From Robiginitomaculum sp. (GTDB lineage: Bacteria; Pseudomonadota; Alphaproteobacteria; Caulobacterales; Maricaulaceae): DNA of 32,040 nucleotides. This document shows positions 8,413 through 16,398 of this stretch, one piece after another (positions within the stretch are counted from its first letter, which is position 1; every line of letters begins with the position of its first letter). The DNA lies in NCBI GenBank assembly GCA_016765135.1, contig JAESQN010000006.1:1-32040 (forward strand), given 5' to 3'. Position numbers and translations under genes: made by a program. The notes below the pieces were generated by a model. It ran no database searches. It saw only the letters and a program-made list of their open reading frames with translations, and had not been told where the DNA came from.

Positions 8413-9999
8413 TCATTCTGGGTTTATGTGCTTTGTGCATGGCTTTAGGACTTTGCCCGGAAAAACGGGTTGGGAGACGCCTTCATTTACGGCCAAACGA
8501 CCATTTACAAATAGATATTTTACGCCTTCGGACAGGCGTTCGGGATTTTGGAAGTCTGCCAAGGGCGCAAAGATTTTGGGGTCAAAAACAACAATATCGG
8601 CCTTATAGCCGGGTTTAAGGTAACCGCGCCCGCACAAGTTAAATGTATCAGCGACAAGTCCGCTACTGCGGTAGAGAAAGCTTTCAACAGGCATAACGCG
8701 CTGGTCTTTTATATAGGTTTGATATTTTTTGGGGAAACTGGCATATTTGCGCGGGTGCCCAACCGAGCCATCCGAACTGGTCATCACCCATTCCTGCTTC
8801 ATAAAATTGACAACGTCTTTCTTGTCCATATTAAAAGATGCAATTTTTGCATTGCCGTTGCTGGCAATATATATGGCCATGTCGACTGCGGACAGATTAT
8901 TTTTCTGGGCCAGATGGCTCAAGGTTTTCCCTTGCCAGTCGGCGCGGCCCATAGTGATCAGAACCGCATCGCCGCCCCCGCGCCGCCGCAAGTTTTCTGC
9001 AACGTCAAGGCGGAGTTTCGCGCGTAATAAAGTGTCTTTAAGTCGGGCCTGATGTTTTTCTTTGCCGCCCGCTTTTATATCGCGCGGGATCAAGGCAGCC
9101 GATATAGACGTGCCTGAAGCCAGCCAAGGGTATTGGTCCGCCGTAACGCGCAAGCCCTCCGCGCGCGCTTTTTCTATCATAGCTATCACGGGTACGCTTT
9201 TGCCCCAGACATCAACCCCCAATGCTTTGATATGGGCAATGTGAACGGGAATGTCAGCACGGCGACCAATTTCAAGCACCTCCTCTATTGATGCTTCCAG
9301 GCCGATATTATAAGTGCTTTCATCACGGATATGGCTGTCATAAACACCACCTTTCAAGGCCGCCACTTTTGCAAGCGCGACAACTTCGTCCGTACCGGAA
9401 AAACTACCCGGAACATAAAATAGTCCTGTAGATAAACCCAGTGCACCGGCGTCCATGGCCTCGTCGACAAGGGTTTTCATTTGCGATAATTCGTCCGGCG
9501 TTGGTGCCCGTTTTGCATTTTCCATCACCAGTCTGCGTACCGCGCCGTGGCCGATATAAAGCGCCGTATTTGTGCCGATACCGTGTGTTTGAAGCTGGCT
9601 GGATACTTTCAAAATATCTGGCTTTCCGCGGCCGTCATTACCGTTAAACACGGTCGTCACCCCTTGCAGGCGGTAATTAGCATTTTGCCGCAAAGCCTTA
9701 TCCTCACTGCCGAGCTCAAGCAGGCTATGGGTGTGGGGGTCTATAAATCCTGGCGCTATAATGTAGCCGCTCGCATCAATTAAACTTTTAGCTCTAAGAT
9801 GCCCTGAGCGCTTTCCGATAAAAATGATCTCGTCATTTTTTATTGCAATATCAGCGCGAATACTGCCGGAGCCATCACCCACATACACATCCGCGTTGGT
9901 GAGCAAATAATCTGCTTCCAAAGGCGCGGTACACGCTGACAAAATCATGAAGATTAAGGGGATTGTATATTTACCGATTTTCATTGTTTTTGTTCCCAC
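8413..9999 (-). CDS. N-acyl-D-amino-acid deacylase (D-aminoacylase), lipoprotein
   Basis: This is a 528-residue amidohydrolase of the D-aminoacylase group, which releases free D-amino acids from N-acyl-D-amino acids. Family marks are APGFIDPHTHS (HxH at H89/H91), HIRDES, VHIAHIKALG, SSDGSVGHPRKY and the C-terminal GYLKPGYKADIVVFDP. Residues 1-23 form a signal peptide with lipobox LSAC, so it probably faces the periplasm; the classical enzymes lack this and are about 480 residues long. The first codon may be the GTG at 9999 or the ATG at 9984. The block GVTTVFNGNDG (113-123) has Asp122 where classical enzymes have the metal-binding cysteine of GNCG. A dadA remnant ends just upstream on the same strand, so the two were probably one operon. 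Confidence 0.88.
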   Translation of the reverse strand: MGTKTMKIGKYTIPLIFMILSACTAPLEADYLLTNADVYVGDGSGSIRADIAIKNDEIIFIGKRSGHLRAKSLIDASGYIIAPGFIDPHTHSLLELGSEDKALRQNANYRLQGVTTVFNGNDGRGKPDILKVSSQLQTHGIGTNTALYIGHGAVRRLVMENAKRAPTPDELSQMKTLVDEAMDAGALGLSTGLFYVPGSFSGTDEVVALAKVAALKGGVYDSHIRDESTYNIGLEASIEEVLEIGRRADIPVHIAHIKALGVDVWGKSVPVIAMIEKARAEGLRVTADQYPWLASGTSISAALIPRDIKAGGKEKHQARLKDTLLRAKLRLDVAENLRRRGGGDAVLITMGRADWQGKTLSHLAQKNNLSAVDMAIYIASNGNAKIASFNMDKKDVVNFMKQEWVMTSSDGSVGHPRKYASFPKKYQTYIKDQRVMPVESFLYRSSGLVADTFNLCGRGYLKPGYKADIVVFDPKIFAPLADFQNPERLSEGVKYLFVNGRLAVNEGVSQPVFPGKVLKPCTKHINPE

Positions 10000-10003
10000 C
10001 CTA

Positions 10004-10463
10004 TCAGGTTTCCATCATTTTTTGCGCAATGCGCTGCGCGCTACCTGCGGCGAGTGTCAGACCCAAAGACCCATGCCCTATATTATAATATAAGCCGTTT
10101 ACTTTACTTTTCTTAACGGTTGGGATAGCTGAAGGTGTCATGGGAGGCAACCCAGTCCAAAAATTAGCCTCGCCGTCATAATTTGCAAGACTTGGCCAGA
10201 GTTTTTGCGGAGGGCCAACAAAGCCCGCCCACGTTCATCTATTTTTGTCTCTGGTATATTGGCATCTAAAAATCCTGCAATCCGGATTTTACCGCCTAGG
10301 TTTGAAAACACTATTTTACTTATAGGGTCGGTTACCCGAGTTTTTGTGGCCTCCCTTCCGGTAGGTAATGCCAGGCTATAGGTTTCGTCATGGATTTATA
10401 CTTCAGGCGCATATCGCCCTGTTCAAATATATCAACGGGTTCTATAATCCGAAACGACGACAT
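10004..10463 (-). pseudogene. dadA: Decayed D-amino-acid dehydrogenase (DadA-like), C-terminal remnant
   Basis: Reading the minus strand across frames gives YSLALPTGREATKTRVTDPI, then SKIVFSNLGGKIRIAGFLD, then ANYDGEANFWTGLPPMTP, and finally NGLYYNIGHGSLGLTLAAG and QRIAQKMMET with a stop at 10004. This order matches the C-terminal half of DadA-type FAD enzymes, including the FWTGLRPMTPD and NTGHGTLGWT motifs. At least two frame changes separate these blocks, and the FAD-binding N-terminus is missing. The most upstream piece (from ATG 10463) reads IFEQGDMRLKYKSMTK and seems joined to the rest by a deletion. The product would have oxidised D-amino acids to 2-oxo acids. It stops a few bases before the D-aminoacylase start. 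Confidence 0.72.
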
Positions 10464-10573
10464 TCTACCTTAGGCGGAATGTACAAAAGGCAGGCTACGC
10501 ACTCACCCATTGCTTTCGAAAGCAAGGCGGCATAATGAGTAGTCAATCCGGAACTAAACCGGGACAAGTCCAC

Positions 10574-11470
10574 TCATTCCCCATACCCTTCATAAAGCGC
10601 CAAGACATTTTGTGCTTGCTTTAGGTGCGGGATGTCGAGCATTTTGCCGCTTATTTGTACGGCGCCGGCGGTCGGGTTGTCGGCAAAGGCCTGGACTACG
10701 GCTTGGGCGTGCCGGATTTGGGCCGGGGTTGGGGTGAAGCTTTTATTGATGATGGGTATCTGGGTCGGGTGGATGGCCAGCATGCCTGTGAAGCCCTCGC
10801 TAAAAGCGGCTCCGGCGCGGGCGCGTAGTCCGTCTTTGTCGCGAAAATCGTCATAGAGCGTATCCACCGCTTGCACCCCCGCCGCCTTGGCAGCCAGCAA
10901 GGTCTGGCTCCTGACCATTTGGTAGGTGAAAGCAAAATTCCCGTCCGCACCTTTATTGGTCAGTGCGCCTATGTCCGTGGCCAGGTCTTCTGCGCCCCAG
11001 CTTAGGCCCAGCAATCTGGGTAAATATGTGCGCGGATACAGGCTAAGGCTCATGACGGCGCGGGCGGTTTCTGTGGCTACGGGCAGGATTTTTATACCGC
11101 CCGCCACCAAGCCGTGTGCGGCTTCTAGTTCGTCCAGACGGCGGCTTAATGTTTCGATATCCACTGGCCCGTCCGGCTTGGGCAGCACAATACCTGCAGG
11201 GGACAATGGCACGATTACGGCCAGGTCTGCGTCTATATATTCGCTGTCCAGCGGGTTGACCCTGACCCAAATTTGTGCCGAGGTTTGTAAATGGGTTTTG
11301 GTGCTCTTTAGGAACGCCGCGCACATCTTGCGGGCTTTGGCTTTGTTGGCGGGCAGCACCGCGTCCTCCAGATCGAGGATCAAAGCATCGGCTTCCAGCC
11401 CGCCCGCTTTGGCCAACTTTTTTTCGCTATCGCCCGGAACAAACAAAAATGAACGTAGTGTTTTAGCCAT
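10574..11470 (-). CDS. HpcH/HpaI aldolase - citrate lyase beta (CitE-like) family, probable malyl-CoA lyase/thioesterase type
   Basis: This 298-residue TIM-barrel protein starts with RSFLFVPGDSEKKLAKA and LILDLEDAV, the hallmark of CitE/malyl-CoA lyase proteins. IWVRVNP, GIKILPVATETARAV and LGLSWGAEDLATDIGA follow, supplying the metal- and CoA-site residues. The C-terminal AIHPTQIPIIN is also typical. Members cleave or hydrolyse malyl-CoA or citramalyl-CoA type esters. No citrate-lyase alpha or gamma subunit is nearby, so it is a stand-alone CitE-like enzyme and the exact substrate is open. The ATG at 11470 is preferred over the upstream one at 11491 because an AAGGA site sits 5-6 bases before it and the family alignment begins there. 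It is monocistronic. Confidence 0.85.
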   Translation of the reverse strand: MAKTLRSFLFVPGDSEKKLAKAGGLEADALILDLEDAVLPANKAKARKMCAAFLKSTKTHLQTSAQIWVRVNPLDSEYIDADLAVIVPLSPAGIVLPKPDGPVDIETLSRRLDELEAAHGLVAGGIKILPVATETARAVMSLSLYPRTYLPRLLGLSWGAEDLATDIGALTNKGADGNFAFTYQMVRSQTLLAAKAAGVQAVDTLYDDFRDKDGLRARAGAAFSEGFTGMLAIHPTQIPIINKSFTPTPAQIRHAQAVVQAFADNPTAGAVQISGKMLDIPHLKQAQNVLALYEGYGE

Positions 11471-11498
11471 GAAAATCCTTTCGAAGTGCATTTCCTCT

Positions 11499-11584
11499 GT
11501 AGGGTGGATTAGGCTTCTTGGCCGTAATCCACCTTGCGGTGATTGCCAATGGTGGATTACGCTAAAGAAGCTAATCCACCCTAC
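11499..11584. repeat. 86-bp palindromic dispersed repeat, copy 1
   Basis: The element begins GTAGGGTGGATTAGGCTTCT and ends with the complementary CTAATCCACCCTAC, with a second internal GTAATCCACC / GGTGGATTAC pair, so it can fold into a long hairpin. A copy of equal length lies at 25259-25344. It separates the CitE-like gene from pabBC, which diverge here. It looks like a REP/MITE-type element without a coding sequence. Confidence 0.85.
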
Positions 11585-11633
11585 AAGTGTTTACTACTAG
11601 CGCACCATTAGTCTTAGGTATAGGCACATTGTT

Positions 11634-13382
11634 ATGACCGATAAAGCTTTTGTATATTTCGAAGACCAGGAAGCGGGCAGCAAACGCCTGTATGAAAACC
11701 CGCTTGAGATCATCGAGGCATGGAGCGCGGACGACGTAGCGCCCGCCTTAAAGCGCATGGGGGCATGTCAGGCGAGCGGGCGATATCTGGCCGGGTATTT
11801 CGCCTATGAGCTTGGGTATTTGTTTGAAGATACATTGCGGGCTTTGCTACCAAACACCCCGGGTACGCCGCTCTTGCAATTTGGTGTGTTTGAAAAATTT
11901 TCGGATGGAGGTTTGCCCGATGGCCAAGACGGTCATATCACCGATCTGAAACCCGCTTGGTCATTAGCCCAATATCAAAAACGCTTCACCCAGGTTATGA
12001 ACTTGATCGAGGCTGGAGATGTGTACCAGGTCAATTTAACCTTCCCCTTATATGGGCAGTATGCCGGTGGTGGGGCGGCAGTTTACCAAGCCCTTAAATC
12101 GGCCCAGCCCGTAAAATACGGCGGTGTCATCAGCTTAGGCGGGGACGAAATCGTCTCCCTGTCACCAGAGCTGTTCTTTGCGCTTAAGGGCGAAAAAGTC
12201 ACCATGCGGCCCATGAAAGGCACGACTGGGCGCGGGCCAACACCAAAGCAGGATAAAGCTTTGGCCAAAGCTTTACAGCAAGACGCCAAAAACCGGGCGG
12301 AAAATTTGATGATTGTTGATTTGTTGCGTAATGATTTGTCGCGCATCGCCGTGCGCGGTTCCGTCAAGGTTAGCGATCTCTATAGGCTAGAGACCTATCC
12401 AAGCCTGCACACCATGACATCGGGGATTGAGGCGCGGTTAGAGGATGTAGAATTTGAAGACATTCTGCGGGCCTTGTTCCCGTGTGGCTCGGTCACGGGC
12501 GCCCCAAAAATCCGCGCCCAGGAAATTATCCGGGAGTTGGAGGGAACACCGCGTGGGGCCTATTGCGGCGCGGTTGGGTTCATTGATCCAAACGGAGATA
12601 TGCGCTTTAATGTCGGTATCCGCACACTGGTTTTACATGGCGACGGCACGTGCACCTACGGGGCCGGAAGCGGCGTGGTCGCGGATTCGAACGCCACCGC
12701 AGAATACGAAGAATGCTTACTAAAATCCACCTTTCTGCAAGACGGGTTTGGCCTGATTGAAACTTTGGGATGGCACGGGGACACGGGCTTTATGTGGCTG
12801 GATTTACATGTGCGGCGCTTGCAAAAATCAGCGCGCCAGCTTGGATTTTCTTTTGGCCATAAAGATGTAACACAAGCGCTGGGAACCGCGACCACCCATT
12901 TGTCAGGGCCGCACAAAATCAGGCTTGAACTGCGCAAAAATGGCCGGATTGATGTGAGGGCCAGCCCGCTTGGAATATCCGCACCGGATGCAATATGGCC
13001 TGTGACCATGAGTAAAAAAAACCTGTCCTCCAGTGATAAACTATTAGCCCATAAAACCACGCGCCGGGATTTTATCGAAAGCGAATTACTCCGGCTTAAA
13101 ACCAAAACCGGATGCCATGAGATTTTGTTTTTTAATGAACGCGGCGAGTTATGTGAGGGCAGTTATACAAATGTGTTTGTTAAAAAAGGCGGGCAAATGT
13201 TGACGCCGCCCCTGTCATGCGGCCTCTTGCCGGGAATATTGCGCGAAATTATGCTTGAGAGCGGCGAGGCCGTTGAGCGGGTGCTATGCATAGATGATCT
13301 GCTGGATGCGGACGCGCTCTATATCGGCAATTCCGTGCGCGGTCTTATGAAGGCCGAACTGACCAGCCATCTCCGGGGATAA
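11634..13382 (+). CDS. pabB: Fused aminodeoxychorismate synthase component I / aminodeoxychorismate lyase (PabB-PabC)
   Basis: This is a 582-residue two-domain protein. Residues 1 to about 365 form the chorismate-binding PabB domain: the core PCGSVTGAPK is at 283-292, followed by the ELEGTPRGAYCGAVG block. From about 370 to the end is a class IV PLP lyase domain (GFGLIETLGW, LHVRRLQKSARQLGF, PLSCGLLPGILRE), in which K474 of HKTTRR is the likely PLP lysine. Together with a PabA glutaminase, which is not in this window, it would convert chorismate to 4-aminobenzoate for folate. The fusion is common in bacteria. It ends 13 bp from the convergent GNAT gene. Confidence 0.92.
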   Translation: MTDKAFVYFEDQEAGSKRLYENPLEIIEAWSADDVAPALKRMGACQASGRYLAGYFAYELGYLFEDTLRALLPNTPGTPLLQFGVFEKFSDGGLPDGQDGHITDLKPAWSLAQYQKRFTQVMNLIEAGDVYQVNLTFPLYGQYAGGGAAVYQALKSAQPVKYGGVISLGGDEIVSLSPELFFALKGEKVTMRPMKGTTGRGPTPKQDKALAKALQQDAKNRAENLMIVDLLRNDLSRIAVRGSVKVSDLYRLETYPSLHTMTSGIEARLEDVEFEDILRALFPCGSVTGAPKIRAQEIIRELEGTPRGAYCGAVGFIDPNGDMRFNVGIRTLVLHGDGTCTYGAGSGVVADSNATAEYEECLLKSTFLQDGFGLIETLGWHGDTGFMWLDLHVRRLQKSARQLGFSFGHKDVTQALGTATTHLSGPHKIRLELRKNGRIDVRASPLGISAPDAIWPVTMSKKNLSSSDKLLAHKTTRRDFIESELLRLKTKTGCHEILFFNERGELCEGSYTNVFVKKGGQMLTPPLSCGLLPGILREIMLESGEAVERVLCIDDLLDADALYIGNSVRGLMKAELTSHLRG

Positions 13383-13395
13383 AGCAAACTCAGTC

Positions 13396-14538
13396 TTAGC
13401 CTCTTACCGCTTGCAACATAGCTCTTGAACGCCCGGTCAGTGTTGCATCGCAGGCGCTGATTTGACTGTAGCGGCGGCGGACTTTTCCGGGAAGTTTTCC
13501 AACTTTCCCCAATTTTGTTTCGCCAAAACTTTCCAACCCGCCGTAAAGTTTCGACAAAGTCGCAGACGGGCCACTCACCGCTATGAAACCAGAGCCAACC
13601 GCAACGTCTTCACTGGCATAATGACGTTTATAGCCGCCTATACCTTCGCCCAAATCAATGCGCCCATAACCAAGATCGCCCGCAGCATCTATTATGGCTT
13701 CCAACAATTGGATGCCCGGTGCCAAGGTTTGGAAATCCGCGTTATAGGCCACCATCCAGCTATGAAATGTCACCCCGTCGCACAGTCCTAAATCAATAGC
13801 CGCTAATTGGTCACCAAAATACAAAGCATGCATATCGGCGCGAAATTCCGCATCAGCACCTCGTTGCCATAAATTTTCCAGCAAGGCCCGTGTCCATGGG
13901 GCTGACAGAACATTATATCTTCCTGTCTCGGCAAATTTTTCGCATTTCCAGTTTATCAATTGCTCAAATACGTCTTTATCCGGTGACATAAACGCCAAAC
14001 GGCGCGGGCCTAGCTCTTCTGCCTTGCGCACCCGGCGGCGGTGACTTTTCAAGTGCCTGCGGTAGCTTTTATCCCGCGAGGCCCGCCAGGCTTCGGCGCC
14101 AATTGACAAATCCATAACCGTACAAGCGGTGTTTTGTTCACCGTTAGAGGCCAGCATATTTTGCGAGCCGACCAAGGCAGAATAATGGAAAGCGCCAAAC
14201 CCGGCCTGTTTAAGGGCGGTGCGTACGTCAAATTGGGTGTTGGGCGCGCAGATAAAACCGTGATAATCGGTCATAGGGGCGCCGACCGGGCGGGCAAACC
14301 CGACTTTACCAGATGTGCTGATCTTGGCCTGGAACGGCAAAAATGCAATTGGATCGCCAAATTGTTCAACCACCAAAACATGTACATCCGGGCATAGTTG
14401 CGCGAGCAATTGCGTGTATTCGCTATGGAAATACGGGCTATACAATGCCGGGTTAGCGACACGAAAATCAGCCCATGCGGAAAGCTCACACGCGCTTAAC
14501 CCGTCTATAGCAATAATTTTTGTATTGATGCTACTCAC
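13396..14538 (-). CDS. CelD/BcsL-type GNAT-fold acetyltransferase
   Basis: This 380-residue protein resembles the cellulose-biosynthesis CelD / FemAB-like GNAT family. An N-terminal half (SEYTQLLAQLCPDVHVLVVEQFGDPIAFLPFQ) is followed by a basic segment SYRRHLKSHRRRVRKAEELG. The GNAT-like core is in the C-terminal half (ALYFGDQLAAIDLGL, FHSWMVAYNADFQTLAPGIQLLEAI, RIDLGEGIGGYKRHYAS). Such proteins are thought to acylate polysaccharide or envelope precursors, but no exopolysaccharide genes adjoin, so the role is unknown. It follows alkB on the same strand with 82 bp between them, which contain an inverted repeat. Confidence 0.8.
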   Translation of the reverse strand: MSSINTKIIAIDGLSACELSAWADFRVANPALYSPYFHSEYTQLLAQLCPDVHVLVVEQFGDPIAFLPFQAKISTSGKVGFARPVGAPMTDYHGFICAPNTQFDVRTALKQAGFGAFHYSALVGSQNMLASNGEQNTACTVMDLSIGAEAWRASRDKSYRRHLKSHRRRVRKAEELGPRRLAFMSPDKDVFEQLINWKCEKFAETGRYNVLSAPWTRALLENLWQRGADAEFRADMHALYFGDQLAAIDLGLCDGVTFHSWMVAYNADFQTLAPGIQLLEAIIDAAGDLGYGRIDLGEGIGGYKRHYASEDVAVGSGFIAVSGPSATLSKLYGGLESFGETKLGKVGKLPGKVRRRYSQISACDATLTGRSRAMLQAVRG

Positions 14539-14539
14539 C

Positions 14540-14589
14540 CGTTTTCACCACTCTACTGAGCCGCTTGATAGCAAAATTTGGTGAAAACG
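14540..14589. repeat. Inverted repeat between alkB and the GNAT gene
   Basis: The arms CGTTTTCACCA (14540-14550) and TGGTGAAAACG (14579-14589) are perfect complements around a 28-bp spacer. The left arm abuts the GNAT start codon and the right arm lies 31 bp beyond the alkB stop. It could be an attenuating hairpin or an operator; neither is proven. Confidence 0.5.
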
Positions 14590-14620
14590 CCGTTAATGCC
14601 CGCAAATATTTTAGCTGTAA

Positions 14621-15814
14621 TTATTCCGCCGCCATAGCCTCGGCACCGCCGTATTTACGGTATAGCTTTTCCTTGCGTTTCGGGTCAATATTGACCTTTG
14701 TAATGTCGCCGCCGGCCCAGTCCATGACCTTTGGATCCATAACTTTAAACCAAAGCGGCGGTATGGCCGCCATCGCAAAACAGCCGCCATAACCCGTCGG
14801 CAAGCTTGGCAAGTCGGGGAAATCCCTAAGCACCTGATAGGGCCTTTGTGGATAGGCATGGTGGTCGGAATGGCGCTGGAGATGCAAGAGCGACATATTT
14901 GACCAAAGATGATTGGTGTTCCAGCTATGGCGCGGCTGACACGGTTCGTATTTACCGTTTGGGAGTTTCTGGCGTAATAGCCCGTAATGCTCCACATAAT
15001 TAGCCTGGGTCAAAGCCAACCAGCCAAACATATGATGAGGGATGATGAACCACAAAATATTGGGGCCAAAAATAAAGGCAAGCGCAATTATAATCAGCGT
15101 ACTGGCCACATAGACCTGCAAGACTTCATTATGTACCGACCAAAACCCGCGACCTTTGGCAGCAAGACGTTTCTTTTCATGGCCTAGCCCACGTTTGACC
15201 GTGCCGGGAATTTCGCGCAACATGAACCGGTATATACTTTCGCCCATGCGCGAACTGGCCGGGTCTTCGGGGGTCGAAACCCAGACATGATGGCCCATAT
15301 TATGTTCAATATTAAAATGCCCATAGCCCATAAGAATATTGCCCATCCGGGCCGCGCCTCGGTCTAGCCAGCTGTTTTTATGCCCAAGTTCGTGGGTATA
15401 GGCCAACATGGAACCACTGCCCGAACCGACACCAATGATCAGCGCCACCACTGCCCACCAAGGCAAATTTTGTGTGCCGACAAACCAGACAAAGGCAAAA
15501 AACATAATGAAAAATATCGGTAGATGCATGTAAATATGAAGCTTGTAATATTTGTCCGCCATCATGGCGGGCACGACCTCCTCGGGCGGATTATAATTAT
15601 CTTCACCAAAAATTTTATCAATCATTGACGTAATGAAATAAATATAAACCGCCGGGATCAATGTTACCCACGGATTATTGCCCAAGGCAAAATACAGCCA
15701 CAGCGTCAAAACATAAACACCCGTACCGACAAAACCAAGCCACCAGAGATGCCGTTTTTTGTCCACATATATAACTTCGCTACCGTCTTCAGCCGTGCCT
15801 GTGAAAACCGCCAT
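14621..15814 (-). CDS. alkB: Alkane 1-monooxygenase (AlkB-type membrane di-iron hydroxylase)
   Basis: This 397-residue integral membrane protein has several hydrophobic helices (about 24-44, 47-66, 95-115, 118-136, 233-266). It has the histidine boxes of AlkB: THELGH (140-145), HNMGHH (171-176) and LQRHSDHH (312-319), plus the AlkB signature NYVEHYGL (272-279). AlkB uses rubredoxin electrons and O2 to hydroxylate medium-chain alkanes at the terminal carbon. No rubredoxin gene is seen nearby. Its ATG overlaps the stop of the upstream ArsR gene (TAATG), so translation is probably coupled and expression is likely under that regulator. Confidence 0.92.
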   Translation of the reverse strand: MAVFTGTAEDGSEVIYVDKKRHLWWLGFVGTGVYVLTLWLYFALGNNPWVTLIPAVYIYFITSMIDKIFGEDNYNPPEEVVPAMMADKYYKLHIYMHLPIFFIMFFAFVWFVGTQNLPWWAVVALIIGVGSGSGSMLAYTHELGHKNSWLDRGAARMGNILMGYGHFNIEHNMGHHVWVSTPEDPASSRMGESIYRFMLREIPGTVKRGLGHEKKRLAAKGRGFWSVHNEVLQVYVASTLIIIALAFIFGPNILWFIIPHHMFGWLALTQANYVEHYGLLRQKLPNGKYEPCQPRHSWNTNHLWSNMSLLHLQRHSDHHAYPQRPYQVLRDFPDLPSLPTGYGGCFAMAAIPPLWFKVMDPKVMDWAGGDITKVNIDPKRKEKLYRKYGGAEAMAAE

Positions 15815-16230
15815 TACGCCGCCCCTTTTTGATGTTTGCTTAGGTCTGTAAATTCTTCAAAGGGCTTACACAATTCCGCCATAGGTTTAATAGCGTCCAA
15901 GATACTCGCCACCTTTGTCACATTGTGCGGCCCATCAATATCGTAAAAAACCCGGCGGCCAATTTTGCGGGTCTGGCAAATCCCGGCCCGTTCCAATACG
16001 GCCAGATGCCGGGAGATAACTGATCTATCTTGGGTCATACCATCAGCAATAGTGCCCACATCACATGCCCCGAGTAAAACAAGCCTGCGCATGATCTCGA
16101 CGCGAGTCGGCTCGCAAAGCGCCTTGAAAAATCGGGTGTCAAACACGTCCAAAGCCGCCTGAAGGTCTTTCTGCGTCGGGGCCATATATTCCGGCGACAA
16201 ACTACGGAGTTCATTGTTTTTATTATCCAT
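15814..16230 (-). CDS. ArsR/SmtB-family transcriptional regulator
   Basis: This small winged-helix repressor has the core FFKALCEPTRVEIMRRLVLLGACDVGTIADGMTQDRSVISRHLAVLERAGICQTRKIGRRVFYDI, in which SVISRHLAVLERAGI is the recognition helix. The metal-binding ELCVCD motif of SmtB is absent (ACDVG has a single Cys), so it may sense another signal. The start at 16230 is preferred because the upstream in-frame ATG at 16248 lies inside a palindromic stretch; no clear ribosome binding site is seen for either. Its stop overlaps the alkB start, so the pair forms an operon. The repeated GTGCAT in the upstream 30 bp may be its operator. Confidence 0.87.
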   Translation of the reverse strand: MDNKNNELRSLSPEYMAPTQKDLQAALDVFDTRFFKALCEPTRVEIMRRLVLLGACDVGTIADGMTQDRSVISRHLAVLERAGICQTRKIGRRVFYDIDGPHNVTKVASILDAIKPMAELCKPFEEFTDLSKHQKGAA

Positions 16231-16260
16231 GTGCGTATATATGCACACAAATGCACATAT
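16231..16260. promoter_or_regulatory. Candidate ArsR operator upstream of arsR-alkB
   Basis: On the minus strand the 30 bp just before the ArsR start contain GTGCAT twice, spaced 10 bp apart (ATGTGCATTTGTGTGCATAT), within an AT-rich alternating tract. The spacing of about one helical turn suits a dimeric regulator. Binding is inferred only from location. Confidence 0.35.
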
Positions 16261-16358
16261 AGCTATGTTTGATTATGTTGGGTGCTTATGCATTTGTGAA
16301 TGTTAACAACATAGAGAGAAAACAATATTTTGCGGTTAGCGCATGTGCCTCTTTCCTA

Positions 16359-16385
16359 CCCCTCTCCCCGTTTACGGGGGAGGGG
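16359..16385 (-). terminator. GC-rich hairpin after the carotenoid oxygenase gene
   Basis: The 27 bp CCCCTCTCCCC / GGGGGAGGGG around GTTTAC fold into a strong hairpin 13 bp beyond the carotenoid oxygenase stop. It resembles the hairpin arms at 30 kb. No long T tract follows on either strand, so it may act as a transcript stabiliser rather than a classical terminator. Confidence 0.5.
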
Positions 16386-16398
16386 AAAACGATACCGG

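Noticed and set aside
10926-11600. 224-residue plus-strand frame opposite the CitE-like gene
   Set aside because: It runs antisense to a clear family member, has no motif, and crosses the 86-bp repeat.
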